Below are positions 1 to 7,032 of a stretch of 25,835 bases of DNA, one piece after another. Position 1 is the stretch's first letter. Each line of letters begins with the position of its first letter. The notes under the pieces are model-generated. The model was not told the origin of the DNA. It worked only from the letters and a program-made list of their open reading frames with translations, and searched no databases. Origin of the DNA: an uncultured Eubacteriales bacterium (lineage in GTDB: Bacteria > Bacillota > Clostridia > Oscillospirales > Oscillospiraceae); assembly GCA_900547315.1 (NCBI GenBank), contig URGI01000023.1, forward strand, positions 1 to 25,835, in the 5' to 3' direction. The translations under genes and the position numbers were made by a program.

Positions 1-211
1 TTCCTCTGGATTGTATGGCGCGAAATAAGAAGCGCGCCTTGCGGACGCCGGGGATCTCGCCCTTGTAAGCCAGCTCACGGAAGCAGATACGGCAGATGCC
101 GTAGTTGCGGAGGTAAGCATGGGGACGGCCGCAGATCTTGCAGCGGTTGTACTTACGGGTGGAGAACTTTGCAGGAGCCTGCTGCTTCAGAATCATAGAT
201 TTCTTTGCCAT
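1..211 (-). CDS. rpsZ: 30S ribosomal protein S14, type Z (partial, abnormal C-terminus)
   Basis: This is the zinc-binding S14 of the small ribosomal subunit head, needed for late 30S assembly. It starts at ATG 211, 13 bp after the L5 stop, with a GGAGG overlapping that stop. The four zinc-ligand cysteines are present as CKIC (24-27) and CRIC (40-43), followed by the family block FRELAYKGEIPGVRKA. Type Z S14 normally ends after about 61 residues with KASW. Here the sequence leaves the family pattern at residue 60 (KARFLFRAIQ...) and the frame stays open to the window edge. The last ~35 bases are therefore either a mutation, a fusion or a sequence-end artefact. Identity as S14 is certain; the 3' end is not reliable. 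Confidence 0.93.
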   Translation of the reverse strand, partial: MAKKSMILKQQAPAKFSTRKYNRCKICGRPHAYLRNYGICRICFRELAYKGEIPGVRKARFLFRAIQSRG

Positions 212-224
212 TTTTAACTCCTCC

Positions 225-764
225 TTAGTTCATAAACGGTGCGCCCATGAGCTTGAGCAGCTCGCGCGCCTCTTCGTCGGTCTGAGCGGTGGTGGTGATG
301 GCGATGTTCATGCCGCGCAGCTTCTCGATCTTATCGTACTCGATTTCGGGGAAGATGATCTGCTCCTTCAGGCCAAGGCTGTAGTTGCCGCGGCCGTCAA
401 ACGCGTCTGCGGAGATGCCGCGGAAGTCGCGGACACGGGGCAGAGCAACGTTGAAGAGACGGTCAAGGAACTCCCACATGCGATCCTGACGAAGGGTGAC
501 CTTTACGCCGACCTTCATGCCTTCACGCAGCTTGAAGTTTGCAACAGACTTTCTTGCAACGGTAGCAACGGCGTGCTGACCGGTGATGGCGCTGATGTCC
601 TTGATAACGGCGTCGAGAGCCTTTGCGTTATCCTTGCAGTCGCCGCAGCCGACGGAGACAACGATCTTGTCGATCTTGGGGATCTGCATGGTGGACTTGT
701 ACTGGAACTTCTCCATGAGAGCCGGAGCAACTTCCTCAAGATACTTTTTCTTCATTCTTGTCAT
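225..764 (-). CDS. rplE: 50S ribosomal protein L5
   Basis: This 179-residue protein has the normal length for L5, which binds 5S rRNA in the central protuberance of the 50S subunit. Family blocks are visible: the N-terminal KYLEEVAPALMEKF, the middle VARKSVANFKLREGMKVGVKVTLR (around 70-93), and the C-terminal GLKEQIIFPEIEYDKI followed by GMNIAITTTAQTDEEARELL. ATG 764 is preceded by AAAGGAGA at good spacing, 18 bp after the L24 stop. A second Met at residue 4 is possible but is less well spaced. It sits between L24 and S14 in the usual spc-type order and is co-transcribed. Confidence 0.98.
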   Translation of the reverse strand: MTRMKKKYLEEVAPALMEKFQYKSTMQIPKIDKIVVSVGCGDCKDNAKALDAVIKDISAITGQHAVATVARKSVANFKLREGMKVGVKVTLRQDRMWEFLDRLFNVALPRVRDFRGISADAFDGRGNYSLGLKEQIIFPEIEYDKIEKLRGMNIAITTTAQTDEEARELLKLMGAPFMN

Positions 765-782
765 AGTAAGTTATCTCCTTTC

Positions 783-1088
783 TCAGATTTCTGCGCCGCA
801 CTTCTTGCAGACGCGGGTCTTCTTGCCGTCGGTGATCTTGTGGGCGACGCGGGTGCCCTTTCCGCACTTCGGGCAGACAAGCTGTACCTTGCAGGCGTAG
901 ATGGGGGTCTCAGTCTTGATGATGCCGCCATCCTGGCCCTGCTGGCGGGGCTTCTGATGCTTGGTGGCAACGTTGACGCCCTCGACAACGACCTTCAGGC
1001 CCTTGGGATCGGCGATCAGGACCTTGCCCTGCTTGCCCTTGTCCTTGCCGGACAGAACGATGACTTTATCGTCTTTCTTAATGTTCAT
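783..1088 (-). CDS. rplX: 50S ribosomal protein L24
   Basis: L24 is an early assembly initiator that binds 23S rRNA near the exit tunnel. The 101-residue product opens with a KOW motif (KKDDKVIVLSGKDKGKQGKV, residues 4-23) and carries the family segment VEGVNVATKHQKPRQQGQDGGI. The C-terminal third has two CxxC pairs, CPKC and CKKC, so this is the zinc-binding (C+) form of L24. It starts 15 bp after the L14 stop. Together with zinc-type S14 it shows that this operon carries zinc-dependent r-protein variants. Confidence 0.98.
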   Translation of the reverse strand: MNIKKDDKVIVLSGKDKGKQGKVLIADPKGLKVVVEGVNVATKHQKPRQQGQDGGIIKTETPIYACKVQLVCPKCGKGTRVAHKITDGKKTRVCKKCGAEI

Positions 1089-1103
1089 TCTCGGTGCCCT
1101 CCA

Positions 1104-1475
1104 TTAAATCACTTCGGGAGCCAGGGACAGGATCTTCATGTATTCCTTGTCACGAAGCTCACGGGCGACGGGTCCAAAGATACGAGTGCCGCGGGGGTTC
1201 TTATCACCGGTGTTGATAAGGACTGCTGCGTTCTCGTCAAAACGGACGTAGGTGCCGTCGGCGCGGCGGACGGGCTTCACGGTGCGAACGACGACTGCCT
1301 TGACGACATCGCCCTTCTTCACGCTGCCGCCGGGTGCTGCCTTGCGGACGGAGCAAACTATTACGTCACCAATACTTGCATACTTGCGCTTGGAACCGCC
1401 AAGCACGCGGATGCACTTAAGCTCTTTGGCGCCGGTATTGTCGGCGACCTTCAGATAAGTTTCCTGCTGTATCAT
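1104..1475 (-). CDS. rplN: 50S ribosomal protein L14
   Basis: L14 lies at the subunit interface and contributes to intersubunit bridges. The 123-residue length is normal. It starts with MIQQETYLKVADNTGAKELKC and contains IGDVIVCSVRKAAPGG, RADGTYVRFDENAAVLIN and the terminal GTRIFGPVARELRDKEYMKILSLAPEV, all hallmarks of bacterial L14. ATG 1475 is 12 bp beyond the S17 stop with a GGAGG in the gap. It stands at the normal boundary between the S10-type and spc-type gene blocks, which are continuous here. Confidence 0.98.
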   Translation of the reverse strand: MIQQETYLKVADNTGAKELKCIRVLGGSKRKYASIGDVIVCSVRKAAPGGSVKKGDVVKAVVVRTVKPVRRADGTYVRFDENAAVLINTGDKNPRGTRIFGPVARELRDKEYMKILSLAPEVI

Positions 1476-1487
1476 TCTGGCGCCTCC

Positions 1488-1751
1488 TTACTTAGCCTTC
1501 TCTACGATCTCGACCACGCGCCATCTCTTGTCCTTGGACAGGGGGCGGGTCTCCATCACGCGGACGATATCGCCGACGCCGCACTCGTTGTTCTCGTCGT
1601 GCGCCTTCAGGCGGTAGGTACGTCCAATGATCTTCTTATAAGTCTTGTGGGCAACGCGATCCTCTACGATGACGACCACGGTCTTGTCCATCTTGTCGGA
1701 AACGACCTTGCCTACGCGGGTCTTACGGGAAGTAGTTCTTTCTTCGTTCAT
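1488..1751 (-). CDS. rpsQ: 30S ribosomal protein S17
   Basis: S17 is a primary 16S rRNA-binding protein of OB-fold type. The 87-residue product shows the family core RKTRVGKVVSDKMDKTVVVIVEDRVAHKTYKKIIGRTYRLKAHDE and the later CGVGDIVRVMETRPLSKDKRWRVVEIVEKAK. ATG 1751 lies 14 bp after the L29 stop, with GGAGG upstream. The gene order L29-S17-L14 is standard. Confidence 0.98.
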   Translation of the reverse strand: MNEERTTSRKTRVGKVVSDKMDKTVVVIVEDRVAHKTYKKIIGRTYRLKAHDENNECGVGDIVRVMETRPLSKDKRWRVVEIVEKAK

Positions 1752-1765
1752 TTTTCCTTACCTCC

Positions 1766-1954
1766 TCAGTTCTGCTTCTCGCGCAGTACGGTCTTGACAC
1801 GAGCGATGTCACGGCGCACGGCAGATATCTTGGTGGGGTTGTCAAGATGATTGGTGGCATGCTGCATACGGAGCATGAACAGATCCTTCTTGAGGTCGAC
1901 GAGCTTGGTCTCAAGCTCTGCGACGGACATGGAACGTATTTCGTTTGCCTTCAT
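1766..1954 (-). CDS. rpmC: 50S ribosomal protein L29
   Basis: L29 is a small two-helix protein at the tunnel exit, near the docking site for SRP and trigger factor. I start it at ATG 1954 (MKANEIRSMSVAELETKL), giving 62 residues, the usual length. A GTG four codons earlier (1966) would overlap the end of L16 and adds nothing resembling the family. The start lies one base after the L16 stop and lacks a strong separate ribosome-binding site, so translation is probably coupled to L16. The region FMLRMQHATNHLDNPTKI matches the family. Confidence 0.96.
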   Translation of the reverse strand: MKANEIRSMSVAELETKLVDLKKDLFMLRMQHATNHLDNPTKISAVRRDIARVKTVLREKQN

Positions 1955-1955
1955 C

Positions 1956-2387
1956 TTATTCACCACCGTTCTCAGACTCGGAGCCCTTCGCGACTATCTT
2001 GGTCTTGATGGGCAGTTTGTGGCTTGCCAGACGGAGTGCCTCGCGGGCGATATCTTCGGGAACGCCTGCGATCTCGAACATGACTCTGCCGGGCTTAACG
2101 ACTGCGACCCAGTACTCCGGGGAGCCTTTACCGGAACCCATACGGGTCTCGGCCGGCTTCGCGGTGACGGGCTTGTCGGGGAAGATCTTGATCCAGACCT
2201 GACCGCCACGCTTGGTGTAGCGGGTCATTGCGATACGTGCCGCTTCGATCTGGTTGGAGGTGATCCAGCCCGGCTCCTGTGCCGCCAGACCGAATTCGCC
2301 GTAGTTTACGACGTTGCCGCGAGTGGCTTTGCCCTTCATGCGGCCGCGCTGTACTCTGCGGTACTTAACTCTCTTAGGCATTAACAT
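1956..2387 (-). CDS. rplP: 50S ribosomal protein L16
   Basis: L16 helps position the A-site tRNA in the 50S subunit. The 143-residue product starts with the near-invariant MLMPKRVKYRRVQRGRMKG and contains FGLAAQEPGWIT, the AARIAMTRYTKRGGQVWIKIFPDKP block and MGSGKGSPEYWVAVVKPGR. The start codon shares one base with the S3 stop (TAATG). The ribosome-binding site GGAAGGAGG lies within the end of S3, which is a classic translational-coupling arrangement. Confidence 0.98.
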   Translation of the reverse strand: MLMPKRVKYRRVQRGRMKGKATRGNVVNYGEFGLAAQEPGWITSNQIEAARIAMTRYTKRGGQVWIKIFPDKPVTAKPAETRMGSGKGSPEYWVAVVKPGRVMFEIAGVPEDIAREALRLASHKLPIKTKIVAKGSESENGGE

Positions 2388-3241
2388 TAGGTGTTGCCTC
2401 CTTCCTTAGCGGGAGCAGCGGGACGGGGTCCGCGGTTGTAGCCGCCCTGACCTGCCGGTCTGCTGCCGTAGCCCTGACGGCGCTCGCCGTTCTGGCCGCG
2501 GTTGTCGCGGTTGTAGCCGCCCTGACGGCGCTCGCCCTGACGACGATCGTCTCTGCGGCGACGCTCCTGCGGCTTGTTCAGATCCATGGTGCGCGGGGTG
2601 GTGCGCAGAGTCTGGGAGAGGACTTCGCCCTTGTAGATCCAGACCTTGACGCCGATGCGGCCGTAGGTGGTGTTAGCCTCTGCGAAGCCGTAGTCGATGT
2701 CGGCACGGATGGTCTGAAGGGGAATGGTGCCCTCGTGGTAGCACTCGGATCTTGCGATCTCGGCGCCGCCCAGACGGCCGCCGCACTTGACCTTGATGCC
2801 GCGTGCGCCCATTCTCATGGCGCGGCCCATGGCGTTCTTCATCGCGCGGCGGAAGCCGATGCGCTTCTCAAGCTGCTGTGCGATGTTCTCGGCGACGAGC
2901 TGTGCGTTGGTGTCCGGGGTGCGAACCTCAACGATGGAGAGAGCGACGGGCTTGCCGATCAGCTTCTCGACTTCCTGACGCAGGCGCTCGATCTCTGCGC
3001 CGCCCTTGCCGATGACGACACCAGGACGGGAGCAGTGGATATAAATGCGAACCTTTGCGGAATCGCGCTCTATCTCGATGGTGGGAACACCGGCGGAATA
3101 GAGGGTCTTCTTCAGATACTCGCGGATCTTGTAGTCCTCGACGATAAGATCGCCGACCTTGTCTTCTCTTGCGTACCAGCGGGAATCCCAATCCTTTATA
3201 ACGCCAACACGCAGTCCGTGGGGATTAACTTTCTGTCCCAT
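2387..3241 (-). CDS. rpsC: 30S ribosomal protein S3 with long Arg/Gly-rich C-terminal tail
   Basis: S3 forms part of the mRNA entry channel and its helicase activity. The 284-residue product has the normal N-terminus (MGQKVNPHGLRVGVIKDWDSRWYA), a KH domain with the RNA-binding loop GKGG at 78-81, and the C-terminal domain containing MGRAMRMGARGIKVKCGGRLGGAEIARSE. Most bacterial S3 proteins end near residue 215-230. Here about 65 further residues (220-284) form a low-complexity tail of RRQGERRQGGYNR-type repeats rich in Arg, Gly, Gln, Asn and Tyr. The tail looks intrinsically disordered and RNA-binding. The ATG at 3241 follows the L22 stop by 19 bp. Confidence 0.98.
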   Translation of the reverse strand: MGQKVNPHGLRVGVIKDWDSRWYAREDKVGDLIVEDYKIREYLKKTLYSAGVPTIEIERDSAKVRIYIHCSRPGVVIGKGGAEIERLRQEVEKLIGKPVALSIVEVRTPDTNAQLVAENIAQQLEKRIGFRRAMKNAMGRAMRMGARGIKVKCGGRLGGAEIARSECYHEGTIPLQTIRADIDYGFAEANTTYGRIGVKVWIYKGEVLSQTLRTTPRTMDLNKPQERRRRDDRRQGERRQGGYNRDNRGQNGERRQGYGSRPAGQGGYNRGPRPAAPAKEGGNT

Positions 3242-3260
3242 TTAATTCTGCCTCCTTCCC

Positions 3261-3608
3261 TTAGTCTCTCTCAGCCACAGCGATCATGATGTGGCTGGTG
3301 CGCTTGTTGATGCGGTACATACGTCCCTGTGCTCTCGGCATGCCTCTCTTGAGGATGGGGCCGGCGTTTGCGTAGGTCTCGCAGACGTAGAGCTTCTCGG
3401 GATCCATTTCAAAGTTGTTCTCGGCGTTTGCCATGGCGCTCTTGAGCACCTTGATCATCAGCTCGCAGCCGGCCTTCGGAGTGTTCTCCATCAGAGCCAT
3501 TGCGACCTTCGCGTCCTTGCCGCGGATCATGTTGCAAACGATCTCGACCTTGCGGGGAGAAATACGGGCGTATTTGTGCTCCGCACGGGCAATTTTCTTT
3601 TCGTCCAT
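3261..3608 (-). CDS. rplV: 50S ribosomal protein L22
   Basis: L22 reaches into the peptide exit tunnel with its beta-hairpin loop. The 115-residue product includes ARISPRKVEIVCNMIRGK near the N-terminus, the helix containing KVLKSAMANAENN, and the C-terminal hairpin region LKRGMPRAQGRMYRINKRTSHI, which corresponds to the tunnel loop where macrolide-resistance changes are known. No insertion is seen there. It starts 12 bp after the S19 stop with a good GGAGG site. Confidence 0.98.
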   Translation of the reverse strand: MDEKKIARAEHKYARISPRKVEIVCNMIRGKDAKVAMALMENTPKAGCELMIKVLKSAMANAENNFEMDPEKLYVCETYANAGPILKRGMPRAQGRMYRINKRTSHIMIAVAERD

Positions 3609-3620
3609 TTCTTCTCCTCC

Positions 3621-3893
3621 TTACTTACCGGTCTTGCTGCCGGCGTGTCCGCGGAAGGTACGGGTGGGAGCGAACTCGCCCAGCTTGTGGCCGACCATAT
3701 CTTCAGTGACATACACGGGAACATGACGGCGGCCGTCATGCACAGCGATGGTGTGTCCGACGAAGGACGGGAATATAGTGGAGGAACGAGACCAGGTCTT
3801 GACGACCTGCTTGTTGCCGGTCTTGTTCATCTCATCGACGCGCTTCAGCAGCTCAGGCGCTGCGAAGGGGCCTTTCTTTATGCTTCTGCTCAT
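3621..3893 (-). CDS. rpsS: 30S ribosomal protein S19
   Basis: S19 sits in the 30S head and contacts S13 and the tRNA. The 90-residue product begins MSRSIKKGPFAAPELLKRV and contains WSRSSTIFPSFVGHTIAVHDGRRHVPVYVTEDMVGHKLGEFAPTR, the conserved core. The length is normal. It lies 13 bp after the L2 stop in the standard L2-S19-L22 order. Confidence 0.98.
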   Translation of the reverse strand: MSRSIKKGPFAAPELLKRVDEMNKTGNKQVVKTWSRSSTIFPSFVGHTIAVHDGRRHVPVYVTEDMVGHKLGEFAPTRTFRGHAGSKTGK

Positions 3894-3906
3894 TTACGTT
3901 CCCTCC

Positions 3907-4743
3907 TTACTTTGCGTTGCGGCGCTTGACTATGAACTTATCAGTGTGGTTCTTAGTCTTGCGGGTCTTGTAACCAAGTGCGGGCTTGCCCCAAGGAGTT
4001 ACAGGGCCGGGACGGCCGACAGGGGACTTGCCTTCACCACCGCCGTGGGGGTGATCACAGGGGTTCATGACGGAGCCGCGGACGGTGGGACGGATGCCCA
4101 TGTGGCGTTTGCGGCCGGCCTTGCCGATGTGAACGTTGGCGTGGTCGATGTTGCCGACCTGACCGATGGTAGCGAAGCAGTCCATGCGGACCTTGCGGTA
4201 CTCACCGGAGGGGAGGCGGACGGTTGCCATACCGTTTTCCTTTGCCATCAGCTGCGCAGCAACGCCGGCGGAGCGGACAAGCTGAGCGCCCTTGCCGGGG
4301 TACAGCTCGATGTTGTGGATAACGGTACCGACGGGGATGTTTGCCATGGGCAGAGCGTTGCCCGGCTTGATATCGGCTGCGGCGGAGGAGACGATCGCAT
4401 CGCCGACGCTCAGGCCGACAGGGGCGAGGATGTAGCGGCGCTCGCCGTCTTCATACTCGCACAGGGCGATGAACGCGCTGCGGTTGGGGTCGTACTCGAG
4501 ACGGAGGACCTTTGCGGTCATCTCGGTCTTGTCGCGCTTGAAGTCGATAACGCGGTACTTCTGACGGTTGCCGCCGCCCTGGTGGCGGACGGTGATGCGG
4601 CCGTAGCTGTTGCGGCCGGAGTTCTTCTTGAGGACCTCGACGAGGGACTTCTCGGGCTTGACGTGCTTCTCAACACCGTCGAAGCCGGAGACGGTCATCT
4701 GACGTCTGGCAGGAGTAGTAGGTCTGTAAGTTTTGATAGACAT
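3907..4743 (-). CDS. rplB: 50S ribosomal protein L2
   Basis: L2 is required for subunit association and supports the peptidyl transferase centre. The 278-residue product has the normal length and starts MSIKTYRPTTPARRQMTV. It contains GRITVRHQGGGNRQKYRVIDF, the SAGVAAQLMAKENGMATVRLPSGE block, and the C-terminal NPCDHPHGGGEGKSPVGR, whose His residue is the functionally important one in the family. It ends with a basic tail. ATG 4743 is 13 bp after the L23 stop. Confidence 0.98.
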   Translation of the reverse strand: MSIKTYRPTTPARRQMTVSGFDGVEKHVKPEKSLVEVLKKNSGRNSYGRITVRHQGGGNRQKYRVIDFKRDKTEMTAKVLRLEYDPNRSAFIALCEYEDGERRYILAPVGLSVGDAIVSSAAADIKPGNALPMANIPVGTVIHNIELYPGKGAQLVRSAGVAAQLMAKENGMATVRLPSGEYRKVRMDCFATIGQVGNIDHANVHIGKAGRKRHMGIRPTVRGSVMNPCDHPHGGGEGKSPVGRPGPVTPWGKPALGYKTRKTKNHTDKFIVKRRNAK

Positions 4744-4756
4744 TCTCTATTCCTCC

Positions 4757-5053
4757 TTAAACCATGCCTTCGAACAGCTCAATGTTCTTGGAGTCGGCAC
4801 TGAGCTTGACGACGGCCTTTTTCCACGAGGCAGTCTTACCCATGGGGTAAGCGCCGGTGCGCTTGGCCTTGCCTCTGACGTTCAGGGTGGTGACCTTGAT
4901 GACGGTGACGCCGAAGATCTCCTCGACAGCCTTGGCTATCTCGATCTTGTTTGCGTCCTTGGCAACTTCAAACGCGTACTTCTTGATGTCCAGATCTTCC
5001 ATGGACTGTTCGGTGATGAGGGGACGGATAACGATATCGTATGCGGTCTTCAT
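4757..5053 (-). CDS. rplW: 50S ribosomal protein L23
   Basis: L23 forms part of the tunnel-exit platform that recruits trigger factor and SRP. The 98-residue protein contains DIVIRPLITEQSMEDL, KYAFEVAKDANKIEIAKAVEEIFGV and the basic loop VRGKAKRTGAYPMGKTASWKKAVV. The start codon shares one base with the L4 stop (TGATG), so translation is coupled to L4. Confidence 0.98.
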   Translation of the reverse strand: MKTAYDIVIRPLITEQSMEDLDIKKYAFEVAKDANKIEIAKAVEEIFGVTVIKVTTLNVRGKAKRTGAYPMGKTASWKKAVVKLSADSKNIELFEGMV

Positions 5054-5676
5054 CAGGCGTACACCTCCTCGATCTTGGCGAGGGCAGCCTTGTCAACTAC
5101 CATAACGCCGTTGGTGAGAATCATGTAGGGGCTGAGGATGCTGGCGATGGTGGTCTCGACGCCGGCGATGTTGCGGGCGGACTTGACAACCTTCTCATCC
5201 ACGCTCTCGGTAACGACAAGAGCCTTCTTCTCAACGCCGATCTTCTTGAGGAAGGAGTTGAAAACGGAGGTCTTGATCTCTTCGACCTTCAGGCCGTCAA
5301 CGACGACGATCTCGTTCTCCGCTGCCTTTGCGGACAGAGCGGACTTGAGAGCCAGACGCTTGACCTTCTTGTTGAGAGTATAGCTGTAATCGCGGGGCTT
5401 GGGAGCGAACGCTACGCCGCCGTGAGTCCACACGGGGGAACCGGTGTAACCTGCGCGGGCGCGGCCGGTGCCCTTCTGACGCCAGGGTTTTCTGGTGGAG
5501 TAGGAAACCTCGCCCTTGGTGAGCGCGCTCTGAGTGCCCTGACGGCAGTTGGCCAGGTGATTCTTGACGGAATCATGCAGGACGCTCTTGTTCGGCTCGA
5601 TGCCGAAGATGGCCTCGGAGAGCTCGATCTCGCCGATCTTCTCGCCTGCCATATTGAAAACGTTAGCTTTAGGCAT
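5053..5676 (-). CDS. rplD: 50S ribosomal protein L4
   Basis: L4 lines the exit tunnel and, in gamma-proteobacteria, also represses its own S10 operon by binding the leader mRNA. The 207-residue length is normal. Visible blocks are the extended loop with KPWRQKGTGRARAGYTGSPVWTHGGVAFAPKPRDYSY (around 68-105) and the C-terminal NARNIAGVETT-like segment (here SARNIAGVETTIASIL). It begins 19 bp after L3 and overlaps L23 by one base. Whether it acts as autoregulator here is open; see the leader described upstream of rpsJ. Confidence 0.98.
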   Translation of the reverse strand: MPKANVFNMAGEKIGEIELSEAIFGIEPNKSVLHDSVKNHLANCRQGTQSALTKGEVSYSTRKPWRQKGTGRARAGYTGSPVWTHGGVAFAPKPRDYSYTLNKKVKRLALKSALSAKAAENEIVVVDGLKVEEIKTSVFNSFLKKIGVEKKALVVTESVDEKVVKSARNIAGVETTIASILSPYMILTNGVMVVDKAALAKIEEVYA

Positions 5677-5695
5677 TTATGCTGCTCTCCTTTCT

Positions 5696-6424
5696 TTACT
5701 TGGTACGGGCGGAAGCCTTCTGCGGGTTGACACGAGCGGAAGCCTTCTGCGGGTTGAGGCTGATGCCAGCGGCCTCGCCCTTCTTGACGGGCTGGGTCTT
5801 GACAGTGTTCTTGATATAGACGATGCTGCCCTTCGGGCCGGGGACGGCGCCGCGGATAGCGATCATGTTCAGCTCAGCGTCGACCTTGACGATGTCGAGG
5901 TTCTGGACGGTGACCTGATCGACGCCCATGTGACCAGCCTGCTTCTTGCCCGGGAAAATGCGGGAAGGATCGGTGCTGGAGCCCATGGAACCGGCGTGAC
6001 GGTGAACGGGGCCGCCGCCGTGGCTGGTGGGGGTACGGCCCTGGCCGAAGCGCTTGATAACGCCGGCGTAGCCCTTACCTTTGCTGATACCGGTGACGTC
6101 GACCTTGTCGCCTTCTGCGAAGACGTCAGCCTTGACCAGGTCGCCGACTTCGAGCTTGCTGCTGTCCTCGAGGCGGAACTCCTTGAGGTGCTTGACCATG
6201 CCTACGCCCGCCTTCTTCAGGTGACCCTGCTCGGGCTGGCTGAGCTTCTTCTCGGCCACTTCTTCGTAGCCGAACTGGACTGCGTCATAGCCTTCCTTGT
6301 CCTTGTTCATCTTGGCGACGACCACGCAGGGGCCTGCCTCGATGACGGTCACGGGAATGACCTTGCCAGTCTCATCGAAGATCTGCGTCATGCCGACCTT
6401 CTTGCCGATGATGGCTTTCTTCAT
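5696..6424 (-). CDS. rplC: 50S ribosomal protein L3 with duplicated C-terminal repeat
   Basis: L3 is an early assembly protein whose central loop approaches the peptidyl transferase centre. The N-terminal KKAIIGKKVGMTQIFDETGKVIPVTVIEAGPC and the central GQGRTPTSHGGGPVHRHAGSMGSSTDPSRIFPGKKQAGHMG are typical. At 242 residues it is longer than the usual ~210. The surplus is a C-terminal extension ending in two copies of NPQKASAR, encoded by a 27-bp tandem duplication at 5709-5757. It is separated from S10 by about 150 bp of structured sequence and has its own AGGAGG site before ATG 6424. Confidence 0.98.
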   Translation of the reverse strand: MKKAIIGKKVGMTQIFDETGKVIPVTVIEAGPCVVVAKMNKDKEGYDAVQFGYEEVAEKKLSQPEQGHLKKAGVGMVKHLKEFRLEDSSKLEVGDLVKADVFAEGDKVDVTGISKGKGYAGVIKRFGQGRTPTSHGGGPVHRHAGSMGSSTDPSRIFPGKKQAGHMGVDQVTVQNLDIVKVDAELNMIAIRGAVPGPKGSIVYIKNTVKTQPVKKGEAAGISLNPQKASARVNPQKASARTK

Positions 6425-6448
6425 TGTATTTCCTCCTATTGGTTATTG

Positions 6449-6533
6449 GTCGTCTCGCATGGTCCGGGATTGGGTTCCCGTCCGGAGGCTGACGACTTAA
6501 CCCGTCCGCATACGCAAGCTGCGGACTATGGGT
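6449..6533 (-). promoter_or_regulatory. structured RNA segment between rpsJ and rplC
   Basis: The 151-bp rpsJ-rplC gap is far longer than any other gap in this operon (1-19 bp) and contains nested inverted repeats in the transcript. One hairpin has a perfect 7-bp stem (6504-6510 with 6520-6526, 9-nt loop), extended across a 3-nt bulge by 6500-6503 with 6530-6533. A second unit is closed by GTCGTC/GACGAC (6491-6496 with 6449-6454) and contains a CGGGA/TCCCG hairpin (6465-6469 with 6476-6480). No U-run follows, so it is not an intrinsic terminator. It could be an RNA-processing or translational control site. The structure is seen; any function is inference. Confidence 0.5.
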
Positions 6534-6575
6534 CATTTACTTGTGTGGGTTTGCCGGGGTTGGGTTACGCGGGGA

Positions 6576-6893
6576 TCAGAGCTTGATCTCGATCTCGACG
6601 CCTGCGGGGACTTCAACGCTCATCAGAGCTTCGACGGTCTTCTGGCTGGGGCTCATAATGTCGATAAGGCGCTTGTGGGTGCGGCGTTCGAACTGCTCGC
6701 GGCTGTCCTTATACTTATGAACTGCGCGGAGGATGGTGACGATCTCGGTCTTGGTGGGCAGGGGGATGGGGCCGGAGACCTTTGCATCAGTGCGCTTGGC
6801 GGCTTCGACGATGGTCTCGGCTGCCTTGTCGATGAGCTGATGATCGTAAGCCTTGAGACGGATACGGATCATGTTCTTGTTGGTTGCTGCCAT
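6576..6893 (-). CDS. rpsJ: 30S ribosomal protein S10
   Basis: S10 is part of the 30S head and, with NusB, of antitermination complexes. I start it at ATG 6893 (MAATNKNMIRIRLKAYDHQL), giving 105 residues, close to the family norm. An AAGGAGA site lies just upstream. The frame stays open upstream into the leader, but that part has no resemblance to S10. Family blocks are LIDKAAETIVEAAKRT, VSGPIPLPTKTEIVTILRAVHKYKDSREQFERRTHKRLIDI and the terminal VEVPAGVEIEIKL. It is the first gene of the operon, with a ~300-nt leader. Confidence 0.98.
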   Translation of the reverse strand: MAATNKNMIRIRLKAYDHQLIDKAAETIVEAAKRTDAKVSGPIPLPTKTEIVTILRAVHKYKDSREQFERRTHKRLIDIMSPSQKTVEALMSVEVPAGVEIEIKL

Positions 6894-7003
6894 GTTTTTT
6901 CTCCTTTTCGTACGTTTTTGTGCGGCGGCATTGGCTCCGCCGGAAACTATGCGTACGGATGAAACCCTTTCTATACACACAACCGTGCGTATCAGACCAT
7001 GTC

Positions 7004-7032
7004 CGAAAAACAAACCGGCTTTTTGAGCCGGT
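7004..7032 (-). terminator. intrinsic terminator (attenuator) in the S10-operon leader
   Basis: In the transcript the arms ACCGGCT (7032-7026) and AGCCGGT (7020-7014) form a perfect 7-bp GC-rich stem with a 5-nt loop, followed at once by UUGUUUUU (7013-7006). This is a complete Rho-independent terminator, placed about 110 nt before the rpsJ start and about 160 nt after the predicted transcription start. It must be read through for the operon to be expressed. Confidence 0.8.

Noticed and set aside
138..1850. A plus-strand open frame of 570 codons across the ribosomal genes L5 to L29.
   Set aside because: It lies antisense to highly conserved r-protein genes and its composition is that of a reverse-complement shadow.
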